A stretch of DNA of 10,709 nucleotides from Labilibaculum sp. (GCA_016743925.1 JADGFH010000140.1:1-10709); one strand, 5' to 3'; shown: positions 1-8,489, numbered from the stretch's first letter. The notes: a model not told the origin generated them from the sequence alone. Translations and numbers: made by a program.

Positions 1-170
1 GTATGCAATAAATAATATTCGTTTTCTAAACATCTTTAAAGCTTTTAATGGCGCAAAAACAATTGTCGTAAATTTAAATATTAGAGAAATCTATTTTTTA
101 AAATCACGAATTCTTTAATTATATCTGACCCTTTTCTAAATGAAAGTAATCAGGTTTCCTAAGGCAACAA

Positions 171-190
171 CCCCGAGGCAAACCTCGGGG
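171..190 (-). terminator. Probable intrinsic terminator of the gene run
   Basis: A perfect 8-bp GC-rich stem (CCCCGAGG at 171-178, CCTCGGGG at 183-190) with a 4-nt loop lies 11 bases past the last stop codon (202-204). On the minus strand the stem is preceded by an AAAAG run and followed by TTGTTGCC, a weak, interrupted U-tract; on the plus strand there is no T-run after it. It most likely ends the operon transcript, though the poor U-tract means it could instead act mainly as a 3' end stabiliser. Confidence 0.7.
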
Positions 191-201
191 ACATCTTTTG
201 A

Positions 202-2232
202 TTAAAGTTCTACTCCCATTTCTTCAAATTGAGCAGCCGCATGTAAAAAGTGAGCTGTTATCCAATAAACGGTCCAGCTCTCAGAGTAACCACCTCGCAA
301 TTTATATACATCACTCCTATTTCCGTGTTGAGCGAAATTGGTTTCTTGTATCTGTTCGCCTTGCGATCCAAATGGATCAATCATCTGACCACAGCTTCGA
401 TACATAACCACGGCTAACTTTTTTAAAGCCTCATTATGGGTATATTGCCCTAACTTATAAACCATAGGCGTAACCAATACTCCATATACATCCAAGTGTT
501 GATTTTGTGGTGATACACCTGTCCAACCGCGTGTTTTTAGCCCATGATCTGCTAATCGACCAGCTGGTAGTGGAATGTCCCAAATAACCGTGTAACTCAA
601 TACGACATCGCCCGCATGCTTTGCCCATTTCAGATATTTAGCCTCTTTGGTAAACTCATATGCCGTCATAAAACCCTGAAAAGCGCCCCAAGCACCTTCT
701 TTATCCTCACAAGTAGCATCAAGCGTACCGCCCCAATATGGCTCATCCATATCAACATGCCTTTTGGCATAATAATCCGCAATTTTTAACGCCGTTTTTT
801 TATACGCCTTATTGCCAAACAATTTTGATGCATATAAAAAGGGTGAAATATAAAAAGCTTCTGCCGTATTGCGAGGATTCCAGTTTTTGTTATTGATTCG
901 CTTGATATGCACATCGCATGCTTTTTGCAAGAATTCTTCCCATTTCTGGGTCTTCATCTGCTTATCTTTCCTTCCTGCTTTTATGGCCAAAGCAATACTA
1001 TTCATCGCTTGGCCTTCAGATACAGGATCGGAATGACTCCATTTTTTTGATTTCGTGTTGTAATTCACCATAAAACCATGATTGCTAACCGGTGAAGTAC
1101 AAATATGATCCATAGCTTTTTGAACCATCATTGAAATCTCCTCATCCTTTAAACGATCCTTTAAAACCTGCAAAGCGTAGATGGGTGCCTCTGATTGACC
1201 GGCCCATCCTAACACTACTTGTGGCGTAATACGCTTCGGATACATATTAAACCCAGCATAATCATCTGCTTGCATATAACGCAACTTTGTGAACCTATAT
1301 TTCTCCTTAATAATTTCATCGAAAGATGGAAAATCATCTGTATAAAATGGTTTCATAATATCGATAGAAGTGTACATAGGCGTTTGAAAACCTGCTCCTT
1401 TTTCTTCTACATCATATGCTTCCAAATAAAATATTTTTTCGATCACTGTTCCCTGTTCAATTTTCATCCATGTGTCGCCATAAGGCATTGCTCTACTTTG
1501 TAAAGCCTTTGCTACACTTGGTTTTCCATTATAGGTTATGGGACCCGACAGCAGAACCAATTCAGAATAATCCTTAAAAGATTGAACGCCTAAGGACCAC
1601 CACTGATCGAAATGTTTACCGCCATAAACTGGGCTTGGCTTTGTATGCAATGCTGCACCTTTATATTGCTCCCTATTTTCCCACTCTAAACTGGCAAAAG
1701 GCATTGGGTAACGATGTTCCTCAAAAATGGCCTTCTCTCCTTCTTCTCCATGATAAACAGGAAGTTTGTGTGCGCCGTTTTTTTCACCAGATGGATTTCC
1801 ATAATAAATAATTCCTGGCAAAAATGCTTTAGGTGTTTTAGCTTTTACTTGCCAACGAACCGATAAAGTAATACTATCAAGGGTTTGTTTGCCTTTCCAT
1901 TCGAAACGACGTACACACTTTACCCTATTTTTTTCTTTACGATAGGCATCGCGAATAAAAAACTGCCCCTGCGGTAAATCCATGGTTCCTGATAATATTT
2001 GCCAATCACCCGATTGTTCAAACTTAGTTGGAGAAGCATGTTTCCAGTCTGTTGGCCACTCATTTTCCCAACCAGTGGCAATGGACCAAAGTCCATCTGA
2101 AGGGGCATGTATAAATGGCTGATTATTCAGCATTAATACAGGTTGCTTATCCTTAATGGTTAATTTAAAATTATTTCCATTTACAGATAAGGATACTACT
2201 AAAAAAGTAACAAAAAGAATAATTCTATTCAT
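202..2232 (-). CDS. Secreted protein of unrecognised family, putative six-hairpin glycosidase
   Basis: This 676-residue protein starts with a clear signal peptide (basic MNR, hydrophobic residues 4-17, likely cleavage near NG-N at about 19-21), so it is exported to the periplasm or surface. Residues about 22-300 are rich in alternating beta-strand-like stretches (for example ITLSVRWQV near 121-129 and a WWSLGVQSF segment near 211-219), suggesting a beta-sandwich. Residues about 310-676 are helical with regularly spaced aromatic and acidic clusters (GWAGQSEAP at 342-350, PYWGGTLDATCED at 498-510, GAWGAFQGF at 513-521), typical of an (alpha/alpha)6 barrel. This layout occurs in many exo-acting glycosidases and lyases. 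I cannot assign a family or name catalytic residues; acidic residues in E347, D505, E509 and E626-E630 are candidates. It is the last gene of the run, 71 bp after the MGH1-like gene, and a hairpin follows its stop. Carbohydrate-active function is inferred from fold pattern and neighbours; a non-catalytic binding role is possible. Confidence 0.6.
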   Translation of the reverse strand: MNRIILFVTFLVVSLSVNGNNFKLTIKDKQPVLMLNNQPFIHAPSDGLWSIATGWENEWPTDWKHASPTKFEQSGDWQILSGTMDLPQGQFFIRDAYRKEKNRVKCVRRFEWKGKQTLDSITLSVRWQVKAKTPKAFLPGIIYYGNPSGEKNGAHKLPVYHGEEGEKAIFEEHRYPMPFASLEWENREQYKGAALHTKPSPVYGGKHFDQWWSLGVQSFKDYSELVLLSGPITYNGKPSVAKALQSRAMPYGDTWMKIEQGTVIEKIFYLEAYDVEEKGAGFQTPMYTSIDIMKPFYTDDFPSFDEIIKEKYRFTKLRYMQADDYAGFNMYPKRITPQVVLGWAGQSEAPIYALQVLKDRLKDEEISMMVQKAMDHICTSPVSNHGFMVNYNTKSKKWSHSDPVSEGQAMNSIALAIKAGRKDKQMKTQKWEEFLQKACDVHIKRINNKNWNPRNTAEAFYISPFLYASKLFGNKAYKKTALKIADYYAKRHVDMDEPYWGGTLDATCEDKEGAWGAFQGFMTAYEFTKEAKYLKWAKHAGDVVLSYTVIWDIPLPAGRLADHGLKTRGWTGVSPQNQHLDVYGVLVTPMVYKLGQYTHNEALKKLAVVMYRSCGQMIDPFGSQGEQIQETNFAQHGNRSDVYKLRGGYSESWTVYWITAHFLHAAAQFEEMGVEL

Positions 2233-2285
2233 ATCTATTATTTAAAATATTTAATGATTTACTAAAGACGCACATAATCTGTACT

Positions 2286-2299
2286 ATATTCCAGAATAT
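2286..2299. other. Short dyad ATATTC-CA-GAATAT upstream of the last gene
   Basis: Two 6-bp arms (ATATTC at 2286-2291, GAATAT at 2294-2299) flank a 2-bp centre in the 71-bp gap between the MGH1-like gene and the final gene. The spacer is too short for a good RNA hairpin, so if it is functional it would be a protein-binding site. In such AT-rich DNA a dyad of this size can arise by chance. Confidence 0.2.
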
Positions 2300-2303
2300 T
2301 AAT

Positions 2304-4145
2304 TTATTGCAGTTCTTCAACGGTCAATTTATCGTTCAAAGAATCCTGTTGCGCTACTAATTGGTCATCTACCCACACGCACAGTTGACTTTGATTGCCT
2401 TCCTTATCAGCATCCCAATCTTTCTTCCAAACAATATCCACATCGTGATTGTGATAATTGATATTGCCCAAATAAAAATAATCCCATTTATCTTCAGGTA
2501 ATAATGGCTGTAAGGTAAATTCATTTTTATGCGAAGCAGTAAATCCTAACAAATCCTCAATTAACATATCTGGGAAAGTAGAATGAAAATAATCTTTACA
2601 GCCTCCAAATTGCTCTCCATCTGTTGGCATGTAATATTCACCTATATTACGTTCTACACCATGCATTTTCACCAACTTTTCTACTAAATTATATAACTGA
2701 TCTCTATCAGATTTTGAAATTTCTTTTTTATAATTCTTCAAATAATTGGCATACGCTTTATTCACCACCGAATTTTGAAATGGCCATCCTCTACCGTTCC
2801 AAGCATATGCTTTTTCATTATATAATGGATGTTGTTTTTCTGCGGTAGTCATGCCTTTGGTATTATTGAAACCCTTTTGGGATGAAAGCATATCCCAGGC
2901 CTCATCGTATTTATTTTCTCCATCAGGAATCATATTAAAATACCACGGTGTAAACCCCACAGACTCACGCACTCTGGCTTCCCAATCCTTAACACCATGC
3001 GCATTATCTGCAGCTGAATAAGAATTAAAAAATTGATCCTCTTCGTTCCATAAAGTTGATAAGGCATCCTTCTGCAAGTTTTGTGCTTTATGCAAATATT
3101 CTTTGCTTTTTAATAGATCTTGCTTATCGTTGGATGTATTTGCCTTTAAAGCATACAAATTAGCAAGCGACTTCAAATTTCCGTAATAATAGCTATTAAT
3201 AGAAGGACGAACCAGATACATCAACGGATATCCTTTGGCAAAAGCTTGAGGATAAGTTTCATTCAGTTTTGAAGCTCTTTGACGATCAATCGAACCCCAT
3301 CCTAAATAGTATTTGCGCCAATCCTTTTCTGTAAAGATCGAATAAGCTCCACCGCTCGCGATTAGCGGCAATGTGGCCGATATGGTAAACTCCATTCCAT
3401 CATACAAATCAAGTATTTTATATAGTCCATCGGTTTTTGCACCTGGCTTTTTTACAGTAAATTTATCGTCCCATACTTTTTGATGTTCCTCTAAATAGGG
3501 TAACATTCCATCTCGCCACTTATTATTAGGATGTATTTTTAGGAATGCTTCCGTTGCATCTACCATCCAACTTGAATAATGATGACTCTCTGGACGACTA
3601 ATATGACTATGAAATGCCCGATTCTCTCTTTGGTTATTTTTTGATGCATAACCCTTCATGTAAAACTCTACATATGAGCGAAGATATTGTGGATCTCTAA
3701 ACCAACGTAAATCATAAAACTGATGTGCTGCAGGACAAGGAATTGCGCCACTCATACTTCCATGACCCGGCCATCCATAAAATTCTGTAAAAACCCACTT
3801 TTCTTTATTATCTGTTGGATCAGTCCACAAGCGCAAATGTTTCGACATCATCCACCAACGATAATTAAATACCTCCGTAAAATCCTCGTTAGAAGATGAG
3901 AAATGGGGAACCTTATCTTTCAAAAAATCCTCTACATTTCTTTTATTATACTCGCCATCTGATTTAGGTCTATGCTCATAAGCATTGAACTCATGTACAT
4001 CATCCGAAAATGTTTTTTGTGCTTCGTTTTTTAGGCGAGCCAATTCCTTATTGTAGTTCGCTTCCTTATTGGTGCATGCACTTGAGCATACAACAGTAAA
4101 AAATAAGAACAATAACGTATATTTAAACCTACTATAATTTTTCAT
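2304..4145 (-). CDS. Lipoprotein, MGH1-like / six-hairpin glycoside hydrolase
   Basis: This 613-residue protein has a type II signal: basic start, hydrophobic residues 9-19, then SSAC with the probable lipidated cysteine at C24 (C20 is an alternative). The mature part resembles the MGH1-like glycoside hydrolase domain (mannosylglycerate hydrolase/GH63-like clan, an (alpha/alpha)6 barrel). Features seen are FNYRWWMMSKHLR at about 93-105, the loop EFYGWPGHGSMSG at 121-133, SHISRPESHHYSSW at 180-193, DLYDGMEFTIS at 246-256, the AWNGRGWPFQNS segment at 448-459, and EYYMPTDGEQFGG at 503-515. After the barrel, EFTLQPLLPEDKWDYF (542-557) begins a C-terminal beta-rich domain of the sort found in rhamnosidase-like enzymes. 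The likely general acid is an Asp or Glu in the DLYDGME region, but I cannot fix it. The gene lies 21 bp after the epimerase stop, so co-transcription is very likely. Substrate is unknown; removal of a terminal sugar from an oligosaccharide is inferred from fold and context. Confidence 0.72.
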   Translation of the reverse strand: MKNYSRFKYTLLFLFFTVVCSSACTNKEANYNKELARLKNEAQKTFSDDVHEFNAYEHRPKSDGEYNKRNVEDFLKDKVPHFSSSNEDFTEVFNYRWWMMSKHLRLWTDPTDNKEKWVFTEFYGWPGHGSMSGAIPCPAAHQFYDLRWFRDPQYLRSYVEFYMKGYASKNNQRENRAFHSHISRPESHHYSSWMVDATEAFLKIHPNNKWRDGMLPYLEEHQKVWDDKFTVKKPGAKTDGLYKILDLYDGMEFTISATLPLIASGGAYSIFTEKDWRKYYLGWGSIDRQRASKLNETYPQAFAKGYPLMYLVRPSINSYYYGNLKSLANLYALKANTSNDKQDLLKSKEYLHKAQNLQKDALSTLWNEEDQFFNSYSAADNAHGVKDWEARVRESVGFTPWYFNMIPDGENKYDEAWDMLSSQKGFNNTKGMTTAEKQHPLYNEKAYAWNGRGWPFQNSVVNKAYANYLKNYKKEISKSDRDQLYNLVEKLVKMHGVERNIGEYYMPTDGEQFGGCKDYFHSTFPDMLIEDLLGFTASHKNEFTLQPLLPEDKWDYFYLGNINYHNHDVDIVWKKDWDADKEGNQSQLCVWVDDQLVAQQDSLNDKLTVEELQ

Positions 4146-4166
4146 TTCTATAATCTAATCTTGCTA

Positions 4167-5288
4167 TTATTTCTCTATCATGAATTTGTAAATACATACC
4201 GAATAATACTCCTCCCCTGGATTCAACTCTGTCGAAGGGAATTTTGGCTGATTTGGACTATCTGGAAAATGCTGTGCTTCTAAACAAAATGCTGTACGAT
4301 GCTTATAACTTAAACCATATTTACCAACATCTTTTCCATCTAAAAAATTTCCGCCATAAAACTGTAAACCAGGCTCATTTGTATATACTTCCATCAATCT
4401 TCCAGAAACTGGTTCGGTAATACGTGCAGCTAATCTAATTTTATCATTACTAGGATTTAATACCCAGTTATGATCGTAGCCTAATCCAAATTTTAATTGT
4501 TCAAAATCTCTATTTACACGCTTGCCTATAGCAGTAGCTTGAGTAAAATCCATAGGTGTATCTGTTACTGGAGCAATTTTCCCAGTAGGAATCAAACCTT
4601 CATCAACAGGAGTATAAAAATCTGCATCTATAAATAACTGATGATCATTTATAGATCCTTTTCCTGCACCATGCAAATTGAAAAAACTATGATGGGTTAA
4701 ATTAATAACTGTAGACTCATCTGTGTAAGCCTTGTATTCAATTTTCAACTCATCATTATCAGTCAAATTATAAATAACTTCAACCATAAGATTTCCAGGA
4801 TAACCTTCTTCCATATTTTTTGACATATAGCTCAATGTCAAGCTTTGTGTATTCGTTTGTTCTGCATCCCAAACTACGTTATTAAACCCTTTTATTCCAC
4901 CGTGCAAATGATTTTCGTTGTTATTTGTAGCAAGTGTATAATTGCTTTCTCCGAGATTAAACTTCCCTTGGCTAAGTCTATTTCCATAACGACCAATAAG
5001 GGCACCATAATAGATCTCATTACTTTTTAAATATCCATCTAGTGTTTCGTATCCAAGCACAATATCTTCATAGTTCCCTTCCCGATCAGGAATCCATAAA
5101 TTAACTACTCGTCCTCCATAGTTGGTGATTTGAGTCGAAATTCCATTTTCATTTTTTAAAGTAAATAATTTCACTTCTTTATCATCTATATTACCTTTAA
5201 AGCTTGCCTCATCAATCAATTTGTAATTGTTTTTCGTGGCACATGAAACAAATGCCAATAATGCAAGAACTAATAAATAATTTTTCAT
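4167..5288 (-). CDS. galM: Lipoprotein aldose 1-epimerase (mutarotase)
   Basis: This 373-residue protein interconverts alpha and beta anomers of free aldoses. The GalM family signatures are all present: IGRYGNRL with R100 (equivalent to the substrate-binding Arg of lactococcal GalM), NHLHGG with H129, THHSFFNL with the catalytic acid H200, GYDHNW with D272, and CLEAQHFPDSPN with the catalytic base E337. Length is about 20-30 residues above a cytoplasmic GalM because of an N-terminal lipoprotein signal: MKNYLLVLALLAFVSC, lipidated at C16. The few residues after C16 (ATKNN) are not acidic, so the Bacteroidota surface-export signal looks absent and a periplasmic-facing anchor is more likely (inference). 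It sits between the GH5-like gene (65 bp upstream, with an inverted repeat in the gap) and the MGH1-like gene (21 bp downstream). In this setting it probably equilibrates sugars released by the neighbouring hydrolases before uptake. Which sugar it prefers (arabinose, galactose, glucose) cannot be read from the sequence. Confidence 0.93.
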   Translation of the reverse strand: MKNYLLVLALLAFVSCATKNNYKLIDEASFKGNIDDKEVKLFTLKNENGISTQITNYGGRVVNLWIPDREGNYEDIVLGYETLDGYLKSNEIYYGALIGRYGNRLSQGKFNLGESNYTLATNNNENHLHGGIKGFNNVVWDAEQTNTQSLTLSYMSKNMEEGYPGNLMVEVIYNLTDNDELKIEYKAYTDESTVINLTHHSFFNLHGAGKGSINDHQLFIDADFYTPVDEGLIPTGKIAPVTDTPMDFTQATAIGKRVNRDFEQLKFGLGYDHNWVLNPSNDKIRLAARITEPVSGRLMEVYTNEPGLQFYGGNFLDGKDVGKYGLSYKHRTAFCLEAQHFPDSPNQPKFPSTELNPGEEYYSVCIYKFMIEK

Positions 5289-5310
5289 CCAATTTATTTA
5301 TGAATACGAT

Positions 5311-5343
5311 ATATGTAGTTACTTGTAATAAGTAACTACATAT
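5311..5343 (-). repeat. Perfect 14-bp inverted repeat between GH5-like and epimerase genes
   Basis: The arms ATATGTAGTTACTT (5311-5324) and AAGTAACTACATAT (5330-5343) are exact reverse complements around a 5-nt spacer. The element begins 10 bases after the GH5-like stop codon and ends 22 bases before the epimerase start codon. On the minus strand no T-run follows it, so it does not look like a standard intrinsic terminator. It may be an intercistronic RNA hairpin that protects or tunes the upstream message, or a protein-binding dyad. The stem is AU-rich (three G/C pairs per arm), giving moderate stability. Confidence 0.75.
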
Positions 5344-5353
5344 CATATTTCGA

Positions 5354-6397
5354 TTATTTATTTGTAATTTTTTTAATAAAGTTCACTTCCGCTTTTTTAT
5401 ACGGAGTTCCATCCTGTCTAAGGATATCATGGAACCATAATGGAGGTTCTTCTCCATATTTTTTAGTTTTCGAATCCCATGGAAAAATTGTGTTTGTTTT
5501 TCCTGCAACCAAACCCCAATTAATTGCACCTACTTTATCCTTTTTCATAATAGGCAAATGCGTCTCAAATTTTGAATTATTGGTACGTGCCATATATTCA
5601 CTACAAATCAATGGTCTGTTATACTTTTTCAATTCATTGATATGATCTTGCATATGTTCTGCATTTGAATAATTATGAAATGAGATGATATCTGAATTAG
5701 ATAATATAAATTCATTCATTTCTTTTAAACTGTTCCAAACACCAGAAGTAATTGGTTGTTTGGCATTCATCTCGCGAGCCCATCCAAATACTTTTTTCAA
5801 GAGAGGAAGTGTTTCCAAACCATGTTTAGTATTACTAGGTTCATTGTATAAATCCCACAATAAGATACGCTTATCTTTACTAAATGATTTTAAAACATCC
5901 TGTGTATAAGCTTTATAAATAGGAAATTTATCCGTATCCGTTACACCTTTTTGTCCGGGACATTGAACCCATCCAGAATTATGACGGCTAGGGATTGGTT
6001 CAGGCTGTTTTCCTAATTTTGGATCTCCATTCCAACAGTCATCAAACAACACAAACATTACCTTCATGTTATGTTTTTCGATAATATCTAAAAATTGACT
6101 CATTCTTTGTTTAAATCCTTCTGGATTTTCTTGCCAAACTAAGTAATGCAAGTAAACACGCATTGTATTGAAACCAAGTTCTTCGGCCCATCCTAATTCT
6201 TTATCAATTATTGCTGGATCAAAAGTATTAGCCTGCCACATCTCCAATTGATTTATAGCATTTGATGGAATAAAATTACAGCCAATAGGCCATGCTTGTT
6301 TTTTAAACCAGTTATTTGCTTTTTTTTCTGACCAACGTTGAGCTTTGACACTTGAAAAGCATATAGCAATTAATAATAAAATCTTTAATTTCTTCAT
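5354..6397 (-). CDS. Secreted GH5-like (clan GH-A) glycoside hydrolase
   Basis: This 347-residue protein has a signal peptide (MKK, hydrophobic 5-16, probable cleavage near VKA-QRW at 19-20) and one catalytic TIM barrel with no accessory domain. The clan GH-A pattern is clear: NTMRVYLHYLVW at 77-88 (strand 2), MFVLFDDCWNG at 114-124 (strand 3), LLWDLYNEPSN at 179-189 with E186 as acid/base after Asn185 (strand 4), SFHNYSN at 239-245 (strand 6), and PLICSEYMAR at 262-271 with E267 as nucleophile (strand 7), then AINWGLVAGK at 291-300 (strand 8). These predict a retaining hydrolase of beta-linked glycans. Homologs of this kind are often labelled 'cellulase-like' or '1,4-beta-xylanase' in databases, which I think is over-specific: no xylanase- or cellulase-specific feature is visible. 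It lies 67 bp after the GH127 gene and 65 bp before the epimerase gene, so it is probably in the same operon. Endo versus exo action and substrate are unknown. Confidence 0.8.
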   Translation of the reverse strand: MKKLKILLLIAICFSSVKAQRWSEKKANNWFKKQAWPIGCNFIPSNAINQLEMWQANTFDPAIIDKELGWAEELGFNTMRVYLHYLVWQENPEGFKQRMSQFLDIIEKHNMKVMFVLFDDCWNGDPKLGKQPEPIPSRHNSGWVQCPGQKGVTDTDKFPIYKAYTQDVLKSFSKDKRILLWDLYNEPSNTKHGLETLPLLKKVFGWAREMNAKQPITSGVWNSLKEMNEFILSNSDIISFHNYSNAEHMQDHINELKKYNRPLICSEYMARTNNSKFETHLPIMKKDKVGAINWGLVAGKTNTIFPWDSKTKKYGEEPPLWFHDILRQDGTPYKKAEVNFIKKITNK

Positions 6398-6464
6398 ACT
6401 TTTATCTATTAATTATTTTCTAAGATTATACAATTACTTTGATTAGGTAAATCTGAAAGTCCTA

Positions 6465-8489
6465 TTACCAAGCCGGAAATTGAGAAATTCTTAAAGTTGT
6501 ACAACCGTATGGTATTAATTCGATAATTTCTTCTTTATCGTTTGGATATCTACTAGGATGAGATGGAGATAGAATTGGGCCAGCAGAATTATTAACGATT
6601 TCCCAACTAGGAATCATTTTTGCTTTTACTTTTAAAGTAATAGGTGCATTCTTTAGATTCCAAGGCATACTTACAGTTTCTTCATTTGAAACCACTTCAA
6701 AGTCTTTACCTTTTACTTTATTTCCTAATGCATATCTCCATTCTGATGCTGGAAATACCTCCCAAAACGGATCTTCATATCCATCACCACTATGAGGAAA
6801 CGAATATTTTTTTTTCACTTCCACCCAATTTTCTTCAACTTTCAAACCGTATACTAACGGACCTCTTTCAACACCGATAGAACCTTCATGCCATCTCGAA
6901 ATATTTATTTCCATAGGCAAAGTTAATTCAACTTTATCATCTTTTTCCCAAAGTCTGTTTATAACAATTATATTGTCTTTTTTAGTAAAATCTACTGTTT
7001 TTCCATTCAGTTTTACAGTGGCTTTCTCACACCAAAGCGGAACTCTCAAATGAAATGGGAATTTAATGGATTTCTCACTCTCATAAGTAAAATCTATTTT
7101 ATCTGAGAAAGGATAATTTGTTTCTTCTTTAAATGAAATCTCTTTACCGTTTGCCACTTTAACTTTTACAGAAGATGATCCATATACTAAGGCAGCAACT
7201 CCATTATCTGGCGTAGCATACCATAAGTTTTGAATAAACTTTGGCCATCCTTGATGCATATTTGTTAAGCAACATGGATACCCACTCGTTGTACCAAATA
7301 CTAAACGTCCATAGTGATCGTTAAAAAAGTTTCGTGATTGATCTGTAACCTTTACCTGATTTGCTTGCTGAAAATACTGTTTTTGATTAAAATCATCCGT
7401 ATGCTGTGTAGGAAGTACATTATATGCGATCTTTTCTAAATAATCTGCGTAATATACATCTCCTGTGATCGGCAATATACTTTCAAATGAAAACATCATC
7501 TCTGTAGCCGAACACAATTCAGAACCTTGCGTTGGATCATTGCCATGTAGTTGCTCATCCCCACCGTACATGCCATTTACAAAACCATGTGCATCTTTTA
7601 AAGCTGACAAACCTTCTTTTACTGCATCAAGGTATTTTTCATCATTATTTTGCTGATAATAAATAGCAGGTGCTTTTAAACCTTGTGCTACATTTACGCA
7701 ATGGTATTTAGGTAATGGATTTATTTTTCGAATTGAATTATTCGTAAATACATCTTCCCATTTGAAAGTTTGAGTGTGAATTAATTCTCCTAACTCTAAT
7801 AAAAATTTATTTTTTGTAATATTGTATAACCAATAAACAACAGCTAGATTATCTCCACCTCTTCGGTTTCCCCAATATGTGTAATGCCCCAATGGACGAG
7901 ATGGCAATTCCTTTAGCATATAACTAAAGTATTTTGTCATTAAATTAATTACTCGTTTGTCATTTGTTGCCATATAATATTGTTGAAGAACTTTCAACAT
8001 GACCATTTTAGGCCACCAATCCTCACGTTTACCCTGTTGAGTTCCGCGTATATGTTTATACCCTTTAGGTAATGGTTGCGGTCCAAAATTTCCGTTTGGC
8101 AATTGATTAGCAATACTCCATTCTATCCATTTTTGAGCTTTTTGTTGTAAATCCTTATCATCTAAAATATAAGCTAGAGGAACCAACCCATCTAGCCAAT
8201 ACGGACCACGTTCCCAACCGTCGCCTGTGCCTCCAAGCCAACCATTATTATCACCACATACTACGCTGTATACACTATCAATATTACCTGTAAGTCCATC
8301 GCGTTGAATCTCTAACATCTTCATTAAAGTTCCCTTAGGTTTAATTGCACCTAGCGGTAATGCTATGTATTTTTGTGCCATTAATGGCGATTGATTTGTG
8401 ATATAATGATTATTTTGTTTTTCTTTGGCCGTGAGGGTTCCTATAAGGAAACACAAACTCAATCCTACTATTAATATCTTTCTCATCAC
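6465..8489 (-). CDS. GH127-type (DUF1680) beta-L-arabinofuranosidase, secreted
   Basis: This 674-residue protein has a signal peptide (MMRK, hydrophobic 5-18, cleavage near TLTA-KEK at about 21-22). Two adjacent ATG codons open the frame, and either could be used. The mature region is a DUF1680/GH127 enzyme: HYITNQSPL start at 28-36, an (alpha/alpha)6 barrel to about 430, and beta-sandwich domains after that. By comparison with HypBA1 of Bifidobacterium longum (nucleophile Cys417, acid/base Glu322, zinc ligands Glu338, Cys340, Cys417 and Cys418, from memory), the matching residues are E312 in GGDEQ, E324 and C326 in GSELC, and the pair C406-C407 in GYPCCLTN. All are retained, so it should be an active retaining enzyme with a cysteine nucleophile. 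Family activity is release of beta-L-arabinofuranose, but at least one GH127 member acts on aceric acid of rhamnogalacturonan II, so substrate is not settled. A paralog lies 162 bp upstream; the GH5-like gene follows after 67 bp. Confidence 0.9.
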   Translation of the reverse strand: MMRKILIVGLSLCFLIGTLTAKEKQNNHYITNQSPLMAQKYIALPLGAIKPKGTLMKMLEIQRDGLTGNIDSVYSVVCGDNNGWLGGTGDGWERGPYWLDGLVPLAYILDDKDLQQKAQKWIEWSIANQLPNGNFGPQPLPKGYKHIRGTQQGKREDWWPKMVMLKVLQQYYMATNDKRVINLMTKYFSYMLKELPSRPLGHYTYWGNRRGGDNLAVVYWLYNITKNKFLLELGELIHTQTFKWEDVFTNNSIRKINPLPKYHCVNVAQGLKAPAIYYQQNNDEKYLDAVKEGLSALKDAHGFVNGMYGGDEQLHGNDPTQGSELCSATEMMFSFESILPITGDVYYADYLEKIAYNVLPTQHTDDFNQKQYFQQANQVKVTDQSRNFFNDHYGRLVFGTTSGYPCCLTNMHQGWPKFIQNLWYATPDNGVAALVYGSSSVKVKVANGKEISFKEETNYPFSDKIDFTYESEKSIKFPFHLRVPLWCEKATVKLNGKTVDFTKKDNIIVINRLWEKDDKVELTLPMEINISRWHEGSIGVERGPLVYGLKVEENWVEVKKKYSFPHSGDGYEDPFWEVFPASEWRYALGNKVKGKDFEVVSNEETVSMPWNLKNAPITLKVKAKMIPSWEIVNNSAGPILSPSHPSRYPNDKEEIIELIPYGCTTLRISQFPAW

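Noticed and set aside
1..170. Possible gene or regulatory element at the left edge
   Set aside because: The stretch is AT-rich, with no convincing coding frame, dyad or repeat beyond short TTTTCTAAA words that could be chance.
198..407. Plus-strand 69-codon frame at the left end
   Set aside because: It is antisense to the 3' end of the last gene, with low-complexity composition and no recognisable domain.
1219..1503. Plus-strand open frame of 94 codons inside the last gene
   Set aside because: It lies antisense within a long, convincing coding sequence; its composition (runs of Ile, Cys, Phe, His) is what a reverse complement of coding DNA gives, and it has no family features.
1920..2108. 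Minus-strand 62-codon frame overlapping the last gene in another frame
   Set aside because: It is wholly inside the 202-2232 gene, which has a signal peptide and consistent domain pattern; nothing supports a second product.
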